DNA of 64,000 bases, from assembly GCA_910579505.1 (NCBI GenBank), contig CAJTTZ010000014.1, positions 1 through 64,000 on the forward strand, read 5' to 3'. The number at the start of each line of letters is the position of its first letter. Positions within the stretch are counted from its first letter, which is position 1. The stretch is from an uncultured Lachnospiraceae bacterium (GTDB lineage: Bacteria > Bacillota > Clostridia > Lachnospirales > Lachnospiraceae). Shown here in pieces: positions 52,508 through 61,342 of this stretch. The position numbers and the translations under genes were made by a program. The notes beneath the pieces were generated by a model that had not been told where the DNA came from, made no database searches, and was given only the letters and a program-made list of their open reading frames with translations.

Positions 52508-53389
52508 CTACATCGGATAATTGATATATCCCTGCATCCAGATGACCCCCTTAAACCGGCGGCCGATCTGCGGCTCTCCATATAAATCCTGTTTATTAAT
52601 ACATATATCAAACTCCAGATCGTTACAGCAAAGACGCAGCACATATATTTCTTCACGGGTGATCCTGTTCACCCGCAGGGAAATATCAAGGATCTCTCCC
52701 ATCACCGAATACTGGTCACATTCTACACCATAGGGCATAAAGTATGTGTCTACCAGACTGAATACATCTTCTGTGAGAATCTTTTTGGAAATGGTAGAGT
52801 AAATATCCATATCCTCGAGAGTAAGGCTTTCAATTGCCTCCTCATCCCCTTTACGGGCCGCCGCGATCAACTGGTTACGGCTCATGGATTCTTTCTGTAT
52901 TCTTCGCTTATCGCTTTCGTCTTTTCCAATCGGTAATAATATATTACCACTAATTGACAATCCTGACAATGTTAAAGTTGTACCTGTTACAGGAAGCATA
53001 TCCATCGTCTGTGCTTTTACATAGGGAACTATATTCTGGAGATAAAAGATCAGGCTTACACCCACCTTAATATCGTCGCATACTCCTGCATAAGACTCCT
53101 TATCTGCATGACGCTCGACAGATACATCCTCACAGGAGCTGATACCCGTGCCTCGCAGATAGGGGTAAAAATAATCATAGGTAAACTTTTCTTCCGCATC
53201 AAACTCACCGCAGACGGCGATTCCGATATCCTGCGCGAAATCCTCGCAAAACTCCGCGAGTATGGTATCTTCACCGTTGGAAGTATAGGAACGGTGTTTC
53301 GCATTCATTATAATGTCAGTGATCAGACGCTGCGATTCGCGTCTGTCTGTCAGCTTGCTGAATCCAATCGCTCGCATGTATTTATGCAA
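52508..53389 (-). CDS. DUF3881-like protein
   Basis: 293 residues, cytosolic, without signal or membrane helix. It begins LHKYMRAIGFSKLTDRRE, which I recall from a Lachnospiraceae family called DUF3881; that is memory, not a search. A perfect AAAGGAGGTGAAATC sits in front of the TTG at 53389, so TTG is the start and the ATG eight codons up would lie within the Shine-Dalgarno region. There are Cys residues near 90-110 and a C-terminal beta-rich half. Function unknown. It lies between serS and tRNA-Arg. Confidence 0.62.
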   Translation of the reverse strand: MHKYMRAIGFSKLTDRRESQRLITDIIMNAKHRSYTSNGEDTILAEFCEDFAQDIGIAVCGEFDAEEKFTYDYFYPYLRGTGISSCEDVSVERHADKESYAGVCDDIKVGVSLIFYLQNIVPYVKAQTMDMLPVTGTTLTLSGLSISGNILLPIGKDESDKRRIQKESMSRNQLIAAARKGDEEAIESLTLEDMDIYSTISKKILTEDVFSLVDTYFMPYGVECDQYSVMGEILDISLRVNRITREEIYVLRLCCNDLEFDICINKQDLYGEPQIGRRFKGVIWMQGYINYPM

Positions 53390-53464
53390 AGATTTCACCT
53401 CCTTTTTATACATCTTGTTTATTACACAGTATGACTTTACAAACCTTTCAGGTTTTCCAGAAGT

Positions 53465-54742
53465 TTATTGGATCTTTGTCATTCCGCCCATATAGGGACG
53501 AAGTACTTCAGGAATACGGACAGAACCGTCCGCCTGTAAATTATTTTCGAGAAAAGCGATCAGCATTCTCGGCGGCGCTACCACTGTATTATTCAGTGTA
53601 TGCGCAAAATACTTGCCATTAGCACCATTCACACGAATGCGAAGTCTCCTTGCCTGGGCGTCTCCCAGATTAGAACAACTGCCCACCTCAAAATATTTTT
53701 TCTGCCTGGGCGACCATGCCTCCACATCATAGGACTTTACTTTTAAATCAGCCAAGTCGCCGGAGCAGCACTCAATCGTCCTTACCGGAATATCCATGGA
53801 ACGGAACAGGTCTACGGTATTCTGCCACAATTTATCAAACCACATCGGAGACTCTTCTGGTTTGCACACTACGATCATCTCCTGCTTTTCAAACTGATGA
53901 ATACGGTAAACGCCTCTCTCCTCAATGCCGTGCGCACCCTTCTCCTTGCGGAAACAGGGAGAATAGCTCGTAAGTGTATGGGGAAGCTCCTCCTCAGGAA
54001 TAATGGTATCAATAAATTTACCGATCATGGAATGTTCTGACGTACCGATCAAATATAAATCCTCTCCCTCAATCTTGTACATCATAGCGTCCATTTCCGC
54101 AAAACTCATAACGCCGTCAACCACCGCACTTCTGATCATAAAAGGCGGTACACAGTAAGTAAATCCCCTGCCAATCATAAAATCTCTCGCGTAGGCAATT
54201 ACTGCGGAATGGAGTCTGGCGATATCACCCATCAAATAGTAAAATCCATTTCCCGCCACACGTCCTGCCGCATCCATATCAATACCGCGGAAACGCTCCA
54301 TGATTTCCGTATGGTAAGGAATCTCAAAATCAGGTACTATCGGATCACCATACTTCTGTATTTCCACATTTTCCGTATCATCCTTACCGATGGGAACAGA
54401 AGGATCAATGATATTCGGAATCGTCATCATATCCTTTTTGATTTTTTCACGCAGATCGGTTTCCTTTGCCTCCAATTCAGAAAGTCTTGCTGCGCCTGCT
54501 GCCACTTCGGCTTTCTTCGCCTCAGCTTCCTCCTTTTTTCCCTGACTCATCAGTGCGCCGATTTCCTTTGATATCTTGTTGCGCTTCGCACGGATATCGT
54601 CAGCTTCCTGCTGAGCCGCCCTGACCTCGGCATCCAGCGCTATCACTTCATCCACCAGAGAAAGTTTGTGCTCCTGAAATTTTTTCCTGATATTTTCTTT
54701 TACTGCCTCGGGATTTTCTCTCAAAAACTTAATGTCAATCAT
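53465..54742 (-). CDS. serS: Seryl-tRNA synthetase
   Basis: 425 residues. The N-terminal long antiparallel coiled coil (about 28-100, Lys/Glu-rich), which grips the tRNA-Ser variable arm, precedes the class II catalytic core with motif 2 (SPCFRKEKGAHG) and motif 3 near the C-terminus. It charges tRNA-Ser with serine. AAAGGACGGCATATT precedes ATG-54742. Only 54 bases separate it from the HD-GYP gene, with no room for a T-box leader. Confidence 0.97.
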   Translation of the reverse strand: MIDIKFLRENPEAVKENIRKKFQEHKLSLVDEVIALDAEVRAAQQEADDIRAKRNKISKEIGALMSQGKKEEAEAKKAEVAAGAARLSELEAKETDLREKIKKDMMTIPNIIDPSVPIGKDDTENVEIQKYGDPIVPDFEIPYHTEIMERFRGIDMDAAGRVAGNGFYYLMGDIARLHSAVIAYARDFMIGRGFTYCVPPFMIRSAVVDGVMSFAEMDAMMYKIEGEDLYLIGTSEHSMIGKFIDTIIPEEELPHTLTSYSPCFRKEKGAHGIEERGVYRIHQFEKQEMIVVCKPEESPMWFDKLWQNTVDLFRSMDIPVRTIECCSGDLADLKVKSYDVEAWSPRQKKYFEVGSCSNLGDAQARRLRIRVNGANGKYFAHTLNNTVVAPPRMLIAFLENNLQADGSVRIPEVLRPYMGGMTKIQ

Positions 54743-54796
54743 AATATGCCGTCCTTTCTATTCAATCACGTCATTTCTTCAATTTATGTTAAATAA

Positions 54797-55843
54797 TTAC
54801 TCAATCACCTCATCAATATACAGATCATTGTATTCTGCCAGATCTTTCACTACATCCACAGCCATTCCGTTTCTGTCTTTCGTAATACGGATGACCGGGC
54901 GGTCAGGATACTGCTTATTCTGATACAAAACAACTCCTGTTTCCCCCTCATTTGTCTTTACAACAGTGCCAGCCGGATATACAGCCGTAAACTCCAAAAA
55001 GATATCGACAATTTTTCCGTCAAATTTAATGCCTTTATTATTTCTCAAATACCTTACAGCTTCATAAACTTTCGTCCTCTCACACCCGATGCCGCATATC
55101 ATTTCGTCAAAAGCATCACATATCTGAATAATGCGGCATTGCCGTGAAATATCTGTTGTTTTCAAAGGATATCCTGAACCGTCCAGACGCTCATGGTGAT
55201 ATAATATCATATTTTTGCTGTTTTCGGAAATCCAATTTTCGTCACGAAGCGCCGAGTATCCATAAACTGGATGTTTTTTATACTCTACATATTCCAATTC
55301 TGTTAACTCTTGCAAATTCTGATTTTCATATGGGACCTGCAGATAGCGCAGTCCCAGATCATGCAGCAGACAACTGACGCCAATGTCATGCACCATTTCC
55401 TGTTCCAATCCCATTTTAAGCGCAACAATAGTGGCGAGTCCGCATAAATTAATCGAATGCTCGTAAATATCAGAGCTTCTTTCCTTAATGTCATAGATTT
55501 TTTCTACGACCTCTTCTTCTTCCAGTATATTCGTAATAATCGTATCCGCTGTCTGGCACAGCTCCATCAAATTTTCATTATGACTGTAAGTATGTTTCTC
55601 CAAAATATTTTTTACTTTTGATCTAAAACTTTGTTCTACTTCCTCCTTAAGGATAACCACTTCTTTTGTATCCGGCGCCGCCTCTTTTATATACACTTCC
55701 CGGACATTTAGCTCTTTGAGCTTCTCAATATATTCCGGTTTGAGAATCGTGCCTGCCGAAAGCAGAATTTTATATTCCAATGTCATGGCATCTTTTGCCA
55801 GAATTTCTGTCCCATTCAAGTCGTCTACTCTGCACAGTCTCAT
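54797..55843 (-). CDS. HD-GYP domain phosphodiesterase
   Basis: 348 residues. A degenerate N-terminal domain of about 110 residues is followed by an HD-GYP domain: HDLGLR, then HHERLDGSGYPLK, which carries the signature HHE...GYP. HD-GYP proteins hydrolyse cyclic-di-GMP or related signals. Start: the ATG beginning MRLCRVDD has GGAG 6 bases up; the ATG four codons earlier has no SD. It sits between serS and the DUF4446 gene. A role in signalling is inferred from the domain. Confidence 0.88.
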   Translation of the reverse strand: MRLCRVDDLNGTEILAKDAMTLEYKILLSAGTILKPEYIEKLKELNVREVYIKEAAPDTKEVVILKEEVEQSFRSKVKNILEKHTYSHNENLMELCQTADTIITNILEEEEVVEKIYDIKERSSDIYEHSINLCGLATIVALKMGLEQEMVHDIGVSCLLHDLGLRYLQVPYENQNLQELTELEYVEYKKHPVYGYSALRDENWISENSKNMILYHHERLDGSGYPLKTTDISRQCRIIQICDAFDEMICGIGCERTKVYEAVRYLRNNKGIKFDGKIVDIFLEFTAVYPAGTVVKTNEGETGVVLYQNKQYPDRPVIRITKDRNGMAVDVVKDLAEYNDLYIDEVIE

Positions 55844-55959
55844 TTTAGTCTCCATGAGTCAATCGGACATTCCTGCATGTTCATTTGACTCTCAAATCAA
55901 AGTTGAAAGAGAATCTTTCAACCTTTCCCTCGTATTCTAACCGTTTCGGTTATATCCGG

Positions 55960-56469
55960 CTACAAATCCATAGCCATATCAAGAGCCTTTTTCTCCTCTT
56001 CTCCAAGTGAAATATCACATAATCCATTTTTAATTTCCTTTGTATAGGAATAGCAGCCTTCCGCGCTATGAACAGAATTGATAATGAACCCATTATCATT
56101 TTCATCAAGCAGCGCAAGAGAGAAACTGAGCTTCCCACCCATCTGGTTGAAGGCGTCATATTTTACAATGCCCATTTTCTGGAACGTGCCCCCCAATTTT
56201 CTGTAAAGATTCTCAATATCTTTTCGATTCTTTTCCATGGATGCTTTGATCAGCTTATTATCCTCATAAAGCCCCATGATATCTTTCTCCAGACTTTTTG
56301 CATTTTTACCGCCCATAAACTTTTTATACTTCTTAGATAGTCTGCCCAGATTTACGCAAAGCACAATTATAGTAATCAGCAGAAGAAGAATTGCTACAAA
56401 CGCACCGATAAACAGATACGTCAAATCCATATTTCCAAGTCCCATTTCACTCAGTAAATTGTAATTCAT
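55960..56469 (-). CDS. DUF4446 family membrane protein
   Basis: 169 residues. One N-terminal membrane helix (about 16-41), a coiled-coil-like stretch (45-90), and a C-terminal beta region with VKYDAFNQMGGKLSFSLALLDENDNGF. These features are typical of DUF4446, which in Clostridia commonly lies by parB. AAAGGCAAACGATAA precedes ATG-56469. It follows parB by about 60 bases; a role in chromosome handling is possible but unproven. Confidence 0.85.
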   Translation of the reverse strand: MNYNLLSEMGLGNMDLTYLFIGAFVAILLLLITIIVLCVNLGRLSKKYKKFMGGKNAKSLEKDIMGLYEDNKLIKASMEKNRKDIENLYRKLGGTFQKMGIVKYDAFNQMGGKLSFSLALLDENDNGFIINSVHSAEGCYSYTKEIKNGLCDISLGEEEKKALDMAMDL

Positions 56470-56530
56470 TTATCGTTTGCCTTTCTGTATTTGACAATCA
56501 CAATTATCGTTCGTATATGACATCCACAAA

Positions 56531-57424
56531 TTATCTGCCAGTCAGTAAATCCGTAATTTTCTCCAAATCATCATGTGTATAAAACTCAATTTCCAGCTTT
56601 CCGGCGCCTTCTCCCTTGGACGCTATAGAAACCTTCGTTCCTAAAGACTGTTTCAACTTTTCTTCAAGATCCTGATAAACTGCTTCAAGGGCCTTATCCG
56701 TTACAGGCTCCTTCTTCGCCTTTTCCGGCTTATTCAAATTCTTGACAAGCTTTTCCACATCCCGGACGCTCAATTTTTCATCAAAAACTTTCTGTGCTAT
56801 CGTATACTGCTGTTCCGGGTCATCAATGGAAATCAAAGCCCTGGCATGGCCGGTAGTAATCATATCGTCAATAATCATCTGCTGTACTTCATCGCACAGC
56901 TTCAAAAGACGCATGGAGTTGGTAACTGCTGTCCTGCTCTTGGAAACTCTTTCCGCCACTTCATCCTGTTTCAGATTGAACTCGGTCAGAAGTCTCTTAT
57001 ATGCCTGCGCTTCCTCAATCGGATTCAGATCTTCTCTCTGAATATTCTCAATGAGAGAAATCTCCACAATTTCCTGCTCAGTATAATTGCGGACAATAAC
57101 CGGCACTTCTTTTAAGCCTGCCAGCTTTGCAGCCCGCCAGCGACGCTCTCCGGCAATAATCTCATAATACGTTTTTCTATCCTGTACAATCAGAGGTTCC
57201 ACAATTCCATACTGTTTAATAGAATCGGCAAGTTCCTGCAGGGCATCCTCATCAAAATTTTTTCGGGGCTGTTCCCTGTTAGGTTCCACTTTTGTGATTT
57301 TGACATAAGTCCCCTGCGCATTGTCCTCTGTTTTTACTGTTTCCTGTACAGGTTCCGCCTTTGGCACGGAAGCCGGTATCAGAGAATCCAGTCCTTTTCC
57401 TAATCCCCTCGCTGCTTTCGCCAT
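56531..57424 (-). CDS. parB: Chromosome partitioning protein ParB (Spo0J)
   Basis: 297 residues. N-terminal CTPase/ParB-box region with GERRWRAAK and the ENIQREDLNP motif (about 90-140), a central helix-turn-helix (DEVAERVSKSRTAVTNSM) and a C-terminal dimerisation domain. It loads on parS sites and clamps DNA to organise the origin; two perfect parS sites lie about 2 kb to the right. ATG-57424 follows GGAGAAAAAGAT. It is transcribed after parA. Confidence 0.97.
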   Translation of the reverse strand: MAKAARGLGKGLDSLIPASVPKAEPVQETVKTEDNAQGTYVKITKVEPNREQPRKNFDEDALQELADSIKQYGIVEPLIVQDRKTYYEIIAGERRWRAAKLAGLKEVPVIVRNYTEQEIVEISLIENIQREDLNPIEEAQAYKRLLTEFNLKQDEVAERVSKSRTAVTNSMRLLKLCDEVQQMIIDDMITTGHARALISIDDPEQQYTIAQKVFDEKLSVRDVEKLVKNLNKPEKAKKEPVTDKALEAVYQDLEEKLKQSLGTKVSIASKGEGAGKLEIEFYTHDDLEKITDLLTGR

Positions 57425-57498
57425 ATCTTTTTCTCCATTTTATAATCCGCTGCCATTTTTTATTTTACATACGCATATCTTTTTATCATTTTTTCATT

Positions 57499-58281
57499 TT
57501 ACAGATGCGCACTGCTCACCACCTTCGCGGACATCACTTCTTCCGCCAATAACATATATGCCTCGGCGCCTGCAGATTTCGGATCATACATATTGATAGG
57601 CATCCCGTAACTCGGCGCCTCCGCCAGCCTGATATTTCTCGGTATCAACGTTTTATATACTTTCTGCTTTAAATGACTTTTTACATTCTCTACCACCTGC
57701 ATGGAAAGGTTTGTCCGGGAATCGTACATTGTAAAAACAACACCTTCCATATCGAGCTCGGGATTCAATCTTTCTTTTACAAGATTAACCGTATGTATCA
57801 GCTGACTTAATCCTTCCAGTGCATAATACTCACACTGAATCGGGACCAGTACGCTGTCAGCTGTAGTCATGGCATTGATTGTCAGAAGATTCAGGGAAGG
57901 AGGGCAGTCAATCATAATAAAGTCAAATTTATCCTTCACCCAGTCAATTTCGTTTTTCAGAATAAATTCCTTCTTATCCACACCGATCAGCTCAATCTCC
58001 GTAGCCGCCAAATTTACATTTGAGGGTATGATGGAAACGCCAGGAATTACATCATTCAATATACATTCGTTGATGGAGCATTCACTTAAAAACAATTCAT
58101 AAATGGTATTTTCCAGATCGTTTTTCTCTACGCCAAATCCACTGGTCGTATTTCCCTGCGGATCCGTATCAATTACCAGAACTTTCTTTCCTTTCGCCGC
58201 CAACGCTGCTGACAGATTGATGGCTGTTGTCGTCTTTCCGACGCCGCCCTTTTGATTTGCAATCGCAATTATTCTACCCAT
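57499..58281 (-). CDS. parA: Chromosome partitioning ATPase ParA (Soj)
   Basis: 260 residues with the deviant Walker A KGGVGKTT (11-18) and Walker B-like FIMIDCPPSLN. It drives origin segregation with ParB and, in Bacillus, regulates DnaA. AAGGTAAGTAA precedes ATG-58281. The parA-parB pair runs toward serS. The usual position next to rsmG is interrupted here by five genes. Confidence 0.97.
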   Translation of the reverse strand: MGRIIAIANQKGGVGKTTTAINLSAALAAKGKKVLVIDTDPQGNTTSGFGVEKNDLENTIYELFLSECSINECILNDVIPGVSIIPSNVNLAATEIELIGVDKKEFILKNEIDWVKDKFDFIMIDCPPSLNLLTINAMTTADSVLVPIQCEYYALEGLSQLIHTVNLVKERLNPELDMEGVVFTMYDSRTNLSMQVVENVKSHLKQKVYKTLIPRNIRLAEAPSYGMPINMYDPKSAGAEAYMLLAEEVMSAKVVSSAHL

Positions 58282-58414
58282 TTACTTACCTTATTCCTTT
58301 ATCTTCATGTTTTTGTGTCCGTTTACGATTATATCACTAATCCACGTGATAATCCATATATATTTTTTTACAGTTTTACAGTATATTCTGTAAATAGACA
58401 TGCGCCAAGACGTC

Positions 58415-59395
58415 CTATAATCTTTCTATCTCATCCGGATATTTCATTCCCCACGAAGCGCGAAGCTCATCCATAACGCGCATCATTTTCAGAGTTTCCG
58501 AATGAGGCATAGACGGACATTCCAGTTTTCCTTCTTTAATACAGTTGATCGTTTCTAAAATTTCATACTCATATCCACTGATTTGTTCAGGTACCTTTAT
58601 GTCTCGAATCAATTTTCCTTCCGTATCATATATTTTTATTGCTTCGGGATTATTGATATTCTCTACGATCATACACCCTTCCGAACCATAAAACACGCCC
58701 TGGCTGTCAGACTTACCGTGAATGCCTGAATTTAAAACCGCCATTCTGCCATCTTCATAAAGAAGAAGCATACCATTTTCTCCATCTACCCCAGCGTCCG
58801 TCATCTGCGCAGCAGAATGCATTTCCTTTACGCCATCCCCAAAATGCATATAAGCAAAATTCAAAGGATAAATCCCTACATCCAAAAGCGCGCCGCCCGC
58901 AAGTTCCGGTTTCACAATCCTTTCCTTTTCCAGAAGCGGATAGTTTAAATTCGCTGTCATTTTTTTAACATCTCCGACTGCCTTTTCGGCAAGGAGATCG
59001 TCAATTATTTTTCTGGAAGGCATATATCTCGTCCATATCGCTTCTGTTAGGAGAAGCTTTTTTTCTTTGGCTAAGCGCAAAACTTGAGCTGCCTGCTTTT
59101 CATTTACCGTAAAACTTTTTTCGCAGAGTACATGCTTTCCCGCATCCAGACACATTTTAATATGCTGATAATGATGGGAGTGCGGTGTTGCAATATAAAT
59201 AAGTTCCACATTCTCATCCGACAACATTTCTTCATACGATCCAAAAGCATGTTGGAAACCATGATCCTTTGCAAAAATTTTTGCCTTCTCCAAATCTCTG
59301 GAGGCTACCCCGTAACAATCCACCTCCGGCATCTTGTTCATCGTCTCCGCCAAAATAGCGGCAATCCTGCCAGCACCCAGTATTCCAATTTTCAT
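58415..59395 (-). CDS. Gfo/Idh/MocA-family oxidoreductase
   Basis: 326 residues. N-terminal NAD(P) Rossmann fold (KIGILGAGRIA), the EKSFTVN motif with conserved Lys, and a C-terminal alpha/beta domain. The family oxidises or reduces sugars and cyclitols with NAD(P); the substrate is not readable. I start at the ATG of MKIGILG; ATG-59407 four codons upstream is nearly as plausible. It lies to the right of parA with parS sites on its other side, and no carbohydrate genes adjoin it. Confidence 0.85.
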   Translation of the reverse strand: MKIGILGAGRIAAILAETMNKMPEVDCYGVASRDLEKAKIFAKDHGFQHAFGSYEEMLSDENVELIYIATPHSHHYQHIKMCLDAGKHVLCEKSFTVNEKQAAQVLRLAKEKKLLLTEAIWTRYMPSRKIIDDLLAEKAVGDVKKMTANLNYPLLEKERIVKPELAGGALLDVGIYPLNFAYMHFGDGVKEMHSAAQMTDAGVDGENGMLLLYEDGRMAVLNSGIHGKSDSQGVFYGSEGCMIVENINNPEAIKIYDTEGKLIRDIKVPEQISGYEYEILETINCIKEGKLECPSMPHSETLKMMRVMDELRASWGMKYPDEIERL

Positions 59396-59564
59396 AAATT
59401 GTTCCATCCTTTCATATTTTTAATTTGAGCTTTCCTGACGTAAAAGTTTTGTAAAAACTGAAAACACTTTTGCTAAATTCACCGGCCGCAAATATGTTTC
59501 ACGATACTAAAATTTCATTTTATTGAATGTTTCACGGTAATCATCACAATATCTTGGGCTAAAT

Positions 59565-59580
59565 TGTTTCACGTGAAACA
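59565..59580. promoter_or_regulatory. parS site 1
   Basis: TGTTTCACGTGAAACA, fully palindromic and a match to the bacterial parS consensus TGTTNCACGTGAAACA. Confidence 0.95.
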
Positions 59581-59613
59581 TTATCTTGTGTCAACACTCC
59601 ACTTCTTTCCAAA

Positions 59614-59629
59614 TGTTTCACGTGAAACA
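59614..59629. promoter_or_regulatory. parS site 2
   Basis: Second identical TGTTTCACGTGAAACA, 49 bases from site 1 start to start. Confidence 0.95.
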
Positions 59630-59737
59630 TCTTTTAATGATGATTTTAAAACATTTAACTCAAAAAATTTAAAATGTTCTGCTGTCAAGGCGTCTTTAAG
59701 TTCTGAAAAGGAAATAAATATTTCATCTCCGTAATCT

Positions 59738-60385
59738 TTAATATAACTTTATAATATTATTTTTTATTGCAAACACTGCCGCCTGCGTTCGGTCAGAAAC
59801 ATCTATCTTCTTAAAAATATTTGATATATGATTTTTTACTGTTCTTTCACTGATATTCAAATTGGTGGCAATTTCTTTATTAAACATACCGTTCGCTACC
59901 TGGACCAGAACCTCCAATTCTCTATTCGTCAACAGAGAAATCCTATCCTTATCTGTATCTCTGTTTATCAGTTGACTGTTTAAAGCTGGTATCAGAGAAG
60001 GCTGTATATAATTTTCGCCATCTCGAACAGCTCTGATTGCTTTCTTCAATTCTGAGGATTCCGAATCCTTCAAAATATATCCGTCCACACCAATATCAAC
60101 TGCCTTCATCAGATAATCCATTTCGTTATGTACTGTTAAAATCAGTACCTTAATCTGCGATTGATCTTCTTTCATCTGCTTCAAAACTTCTATTCCGTTT
60201 TTCTCCGGCATATTGATATCAAGCAATAAAACCTCCGGATTACATTTAACTAATTTTTCAAGACATTCTGTCCCATTAGAAGCTTCACCGACAACTTCGA
60301 TACTTCCATCAAATTCTAATAATTGTTTCAGTCCTTCCCTGATTAAACTGTGATCGTCCGTAATCATTACCCTTATCTTTTCCAT
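59738..60385 (-). CDS. NarL/FixJ-family response regulator
   Basis: 215 residues: receiver domain with phosphoacceptor Asp in VLLLDINMPEKNG, switch Lys in YILKDSESSE, and a C-terminal LuxR-type helix-turn-helix (LTNRELEVLVQVANGMFNKEIA and NISERTVKNHIS). GGAGTTTATGAA precedes the ATG. It follows the histidine kinase gene by about 30 bases and is its cognate regulator; no DNA target is evident nearby, although parS sites lie next to its stop codon. Confidence 0.93.
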   Translation of the reverse strand: MEKIRVMITDDHSLIREGLKQLLEFDGSIEVVGEASNGTECLEKLVKCNPEVLLLDINMPEKNGIEVLKQMKEDQSQIKVLILTVHNEMDYLMKAVDIGVDGYILKDSESSELKKAIRAVRDGENYIQPSLIPALNSQLINRDTDKDRISLLTNRELEVLVQVANGMFNKEIATNLNISERTVKNHISNIFKKIDVSDRTQAAVFAIKNNIIKLY

Positions 60386-60415
60386 TTCATAAACTCCGTT
60401 TCTCTATCTAATATC

Positions 60416-61123
60416 TCAATTACTACTTTTTTTTGGTATTTCAATAAAAATGGACGCTCCCTCCTTCGTATCCATCTCTATTTTTCCATTCAGCAAAAAA
60501 ACTCTTTCTTTCACAACAGTCAGACCAAAGTGCCTGTCCTTCTTTTTGGCTTCCATTTGATTAAAGCCAATACCATTATCTCGAATCTTTATCTGATAAA
60601 TATCTTCCTTCTCTTTTAATGAAACCTCTATCCTGTTTCCCCCGGAATGTTCAATAGCATTGTAAACACATTCCTGGATAATGCGATATATCATAATAAG
60701 TGAAATTTCTTTTTCCTTATCCGGCAGACTTTTATCTATTTCATCAATATCTGTTATTATTTCAAAACGCCCATCTTGATTTAAAAGAACAAAAAGATTT
60801 AAAAGAGTTTGCCGCAGACCCAAATCGTCAAAAGTCATTGGTCTAAGATCATAAATTCTATTTCTGATATCATCAATTACTTTGCGTAACCCTGCTTCAA
60901 TTGTAGCAAGCTCCAACTTTGCCTTCACAGGATCACGATCAATATAGAGAGAACTCAATTCAACCTTATGAACAAGATGAGTAAGATTTTGAAGGGAACT
61001 GTCGTGAAGATCTCTGGCAATTCTCTGACGCTCCTTCTCCTGCACATCCAAAACAGAAAATTGTTTCATGTGAAACTCTGGCATATTTTCTGCTGTATCA
61101 TTTATTTTATCCATCATTTTCAT
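60416..61123 (-). CDS. Cytosolic HisKA_3-type sensor histidine kinase (DegS-like)
   Basis: 235 residues with no membrane helix. A short N-terminus is followed by the dimerisation helices RQRIARDLHDSSLQNLTHLV (phosphoacceptor His40) and an HATPase domain with DNGIGFN near the end. This is the DegS/NarX type that pairs with NarL-type regulators. It lacks a recognisable sensor module, so the signal may be internal or a partner protein. AAGGACAGTA precedes ATG-61123. A near-parS sequence lies within its coding region. Confidence 0.9.
   Translation of the reverse strand: MKMMDKINDTAENMPEFHMKQFSVLDVQEKERQRIARDLHDSSLQNLTHLVHKVELSSLYIDRDPVKAKLELATIEAGLRKVIDDIRNRIYDLRPMTFDDLGLRQTLLNLFVLLNQDGRFEIITDIDEIDKSLPDKEKEISLIMIYRIIQECVYNAIEHSGGNRIEVSLKEKEDIYQIKIRDNGIGFNQMEAKKKDRHFGLTVVKERVFLLNGKIEMDTKEGASIFIEIPKKSSN
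61062..61077. promoter_or_regulatory. Degenerate parS-like site inside the kinase gene
   Basis: TGTTTCATGTGAAACT matches parS at 14 of 16 positions. It lies about 1.4 kb from the perfect pair. Weak binding is possible. Confidence 0.5.
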
Positions 61124-61342
61124 TACTGTCCTTATATCAAATTATTATATTTTACTTTCCAGCCATCTTGAATCCTTAATGGCTGTAATTCATAAAACAT
61201 ATTTATTTACCCCAAAAACATAAATTTTCCTTTTGGTTATTATATACTAAAATCTAAAACAAGAAAAGAATATTTATAGAAATGAAGTGAAAAAAATGGT
61301 ATAATTTACGCATAAATTAAAATTTGGAAGGAAAACAATGTC

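Larger units (their letters stand above)
59396..59737. other. Non-coding region containing the parS cluster
   Basis: AT-rich, no protein-like frame. It holds two perfect parS sites, two partial TGTTTCACG copies (59495 and 59528), and otherwise nothing I recognise. No DnaA-box cluster is evident. Confidence 0.8.

Noticed and set aside
54743..54796. T-box leader for serS
   Set aside because: Only 54 bases separate serS from the preceding gene, too short for a T-box with antiterminator.
59396..59737. Replication origin at the parS cluster
   Set aside because: No cluster of DnaA boxes or AT-rich unwinding element was seen; in this gene order the origin should lie past mnmE, right of the window.
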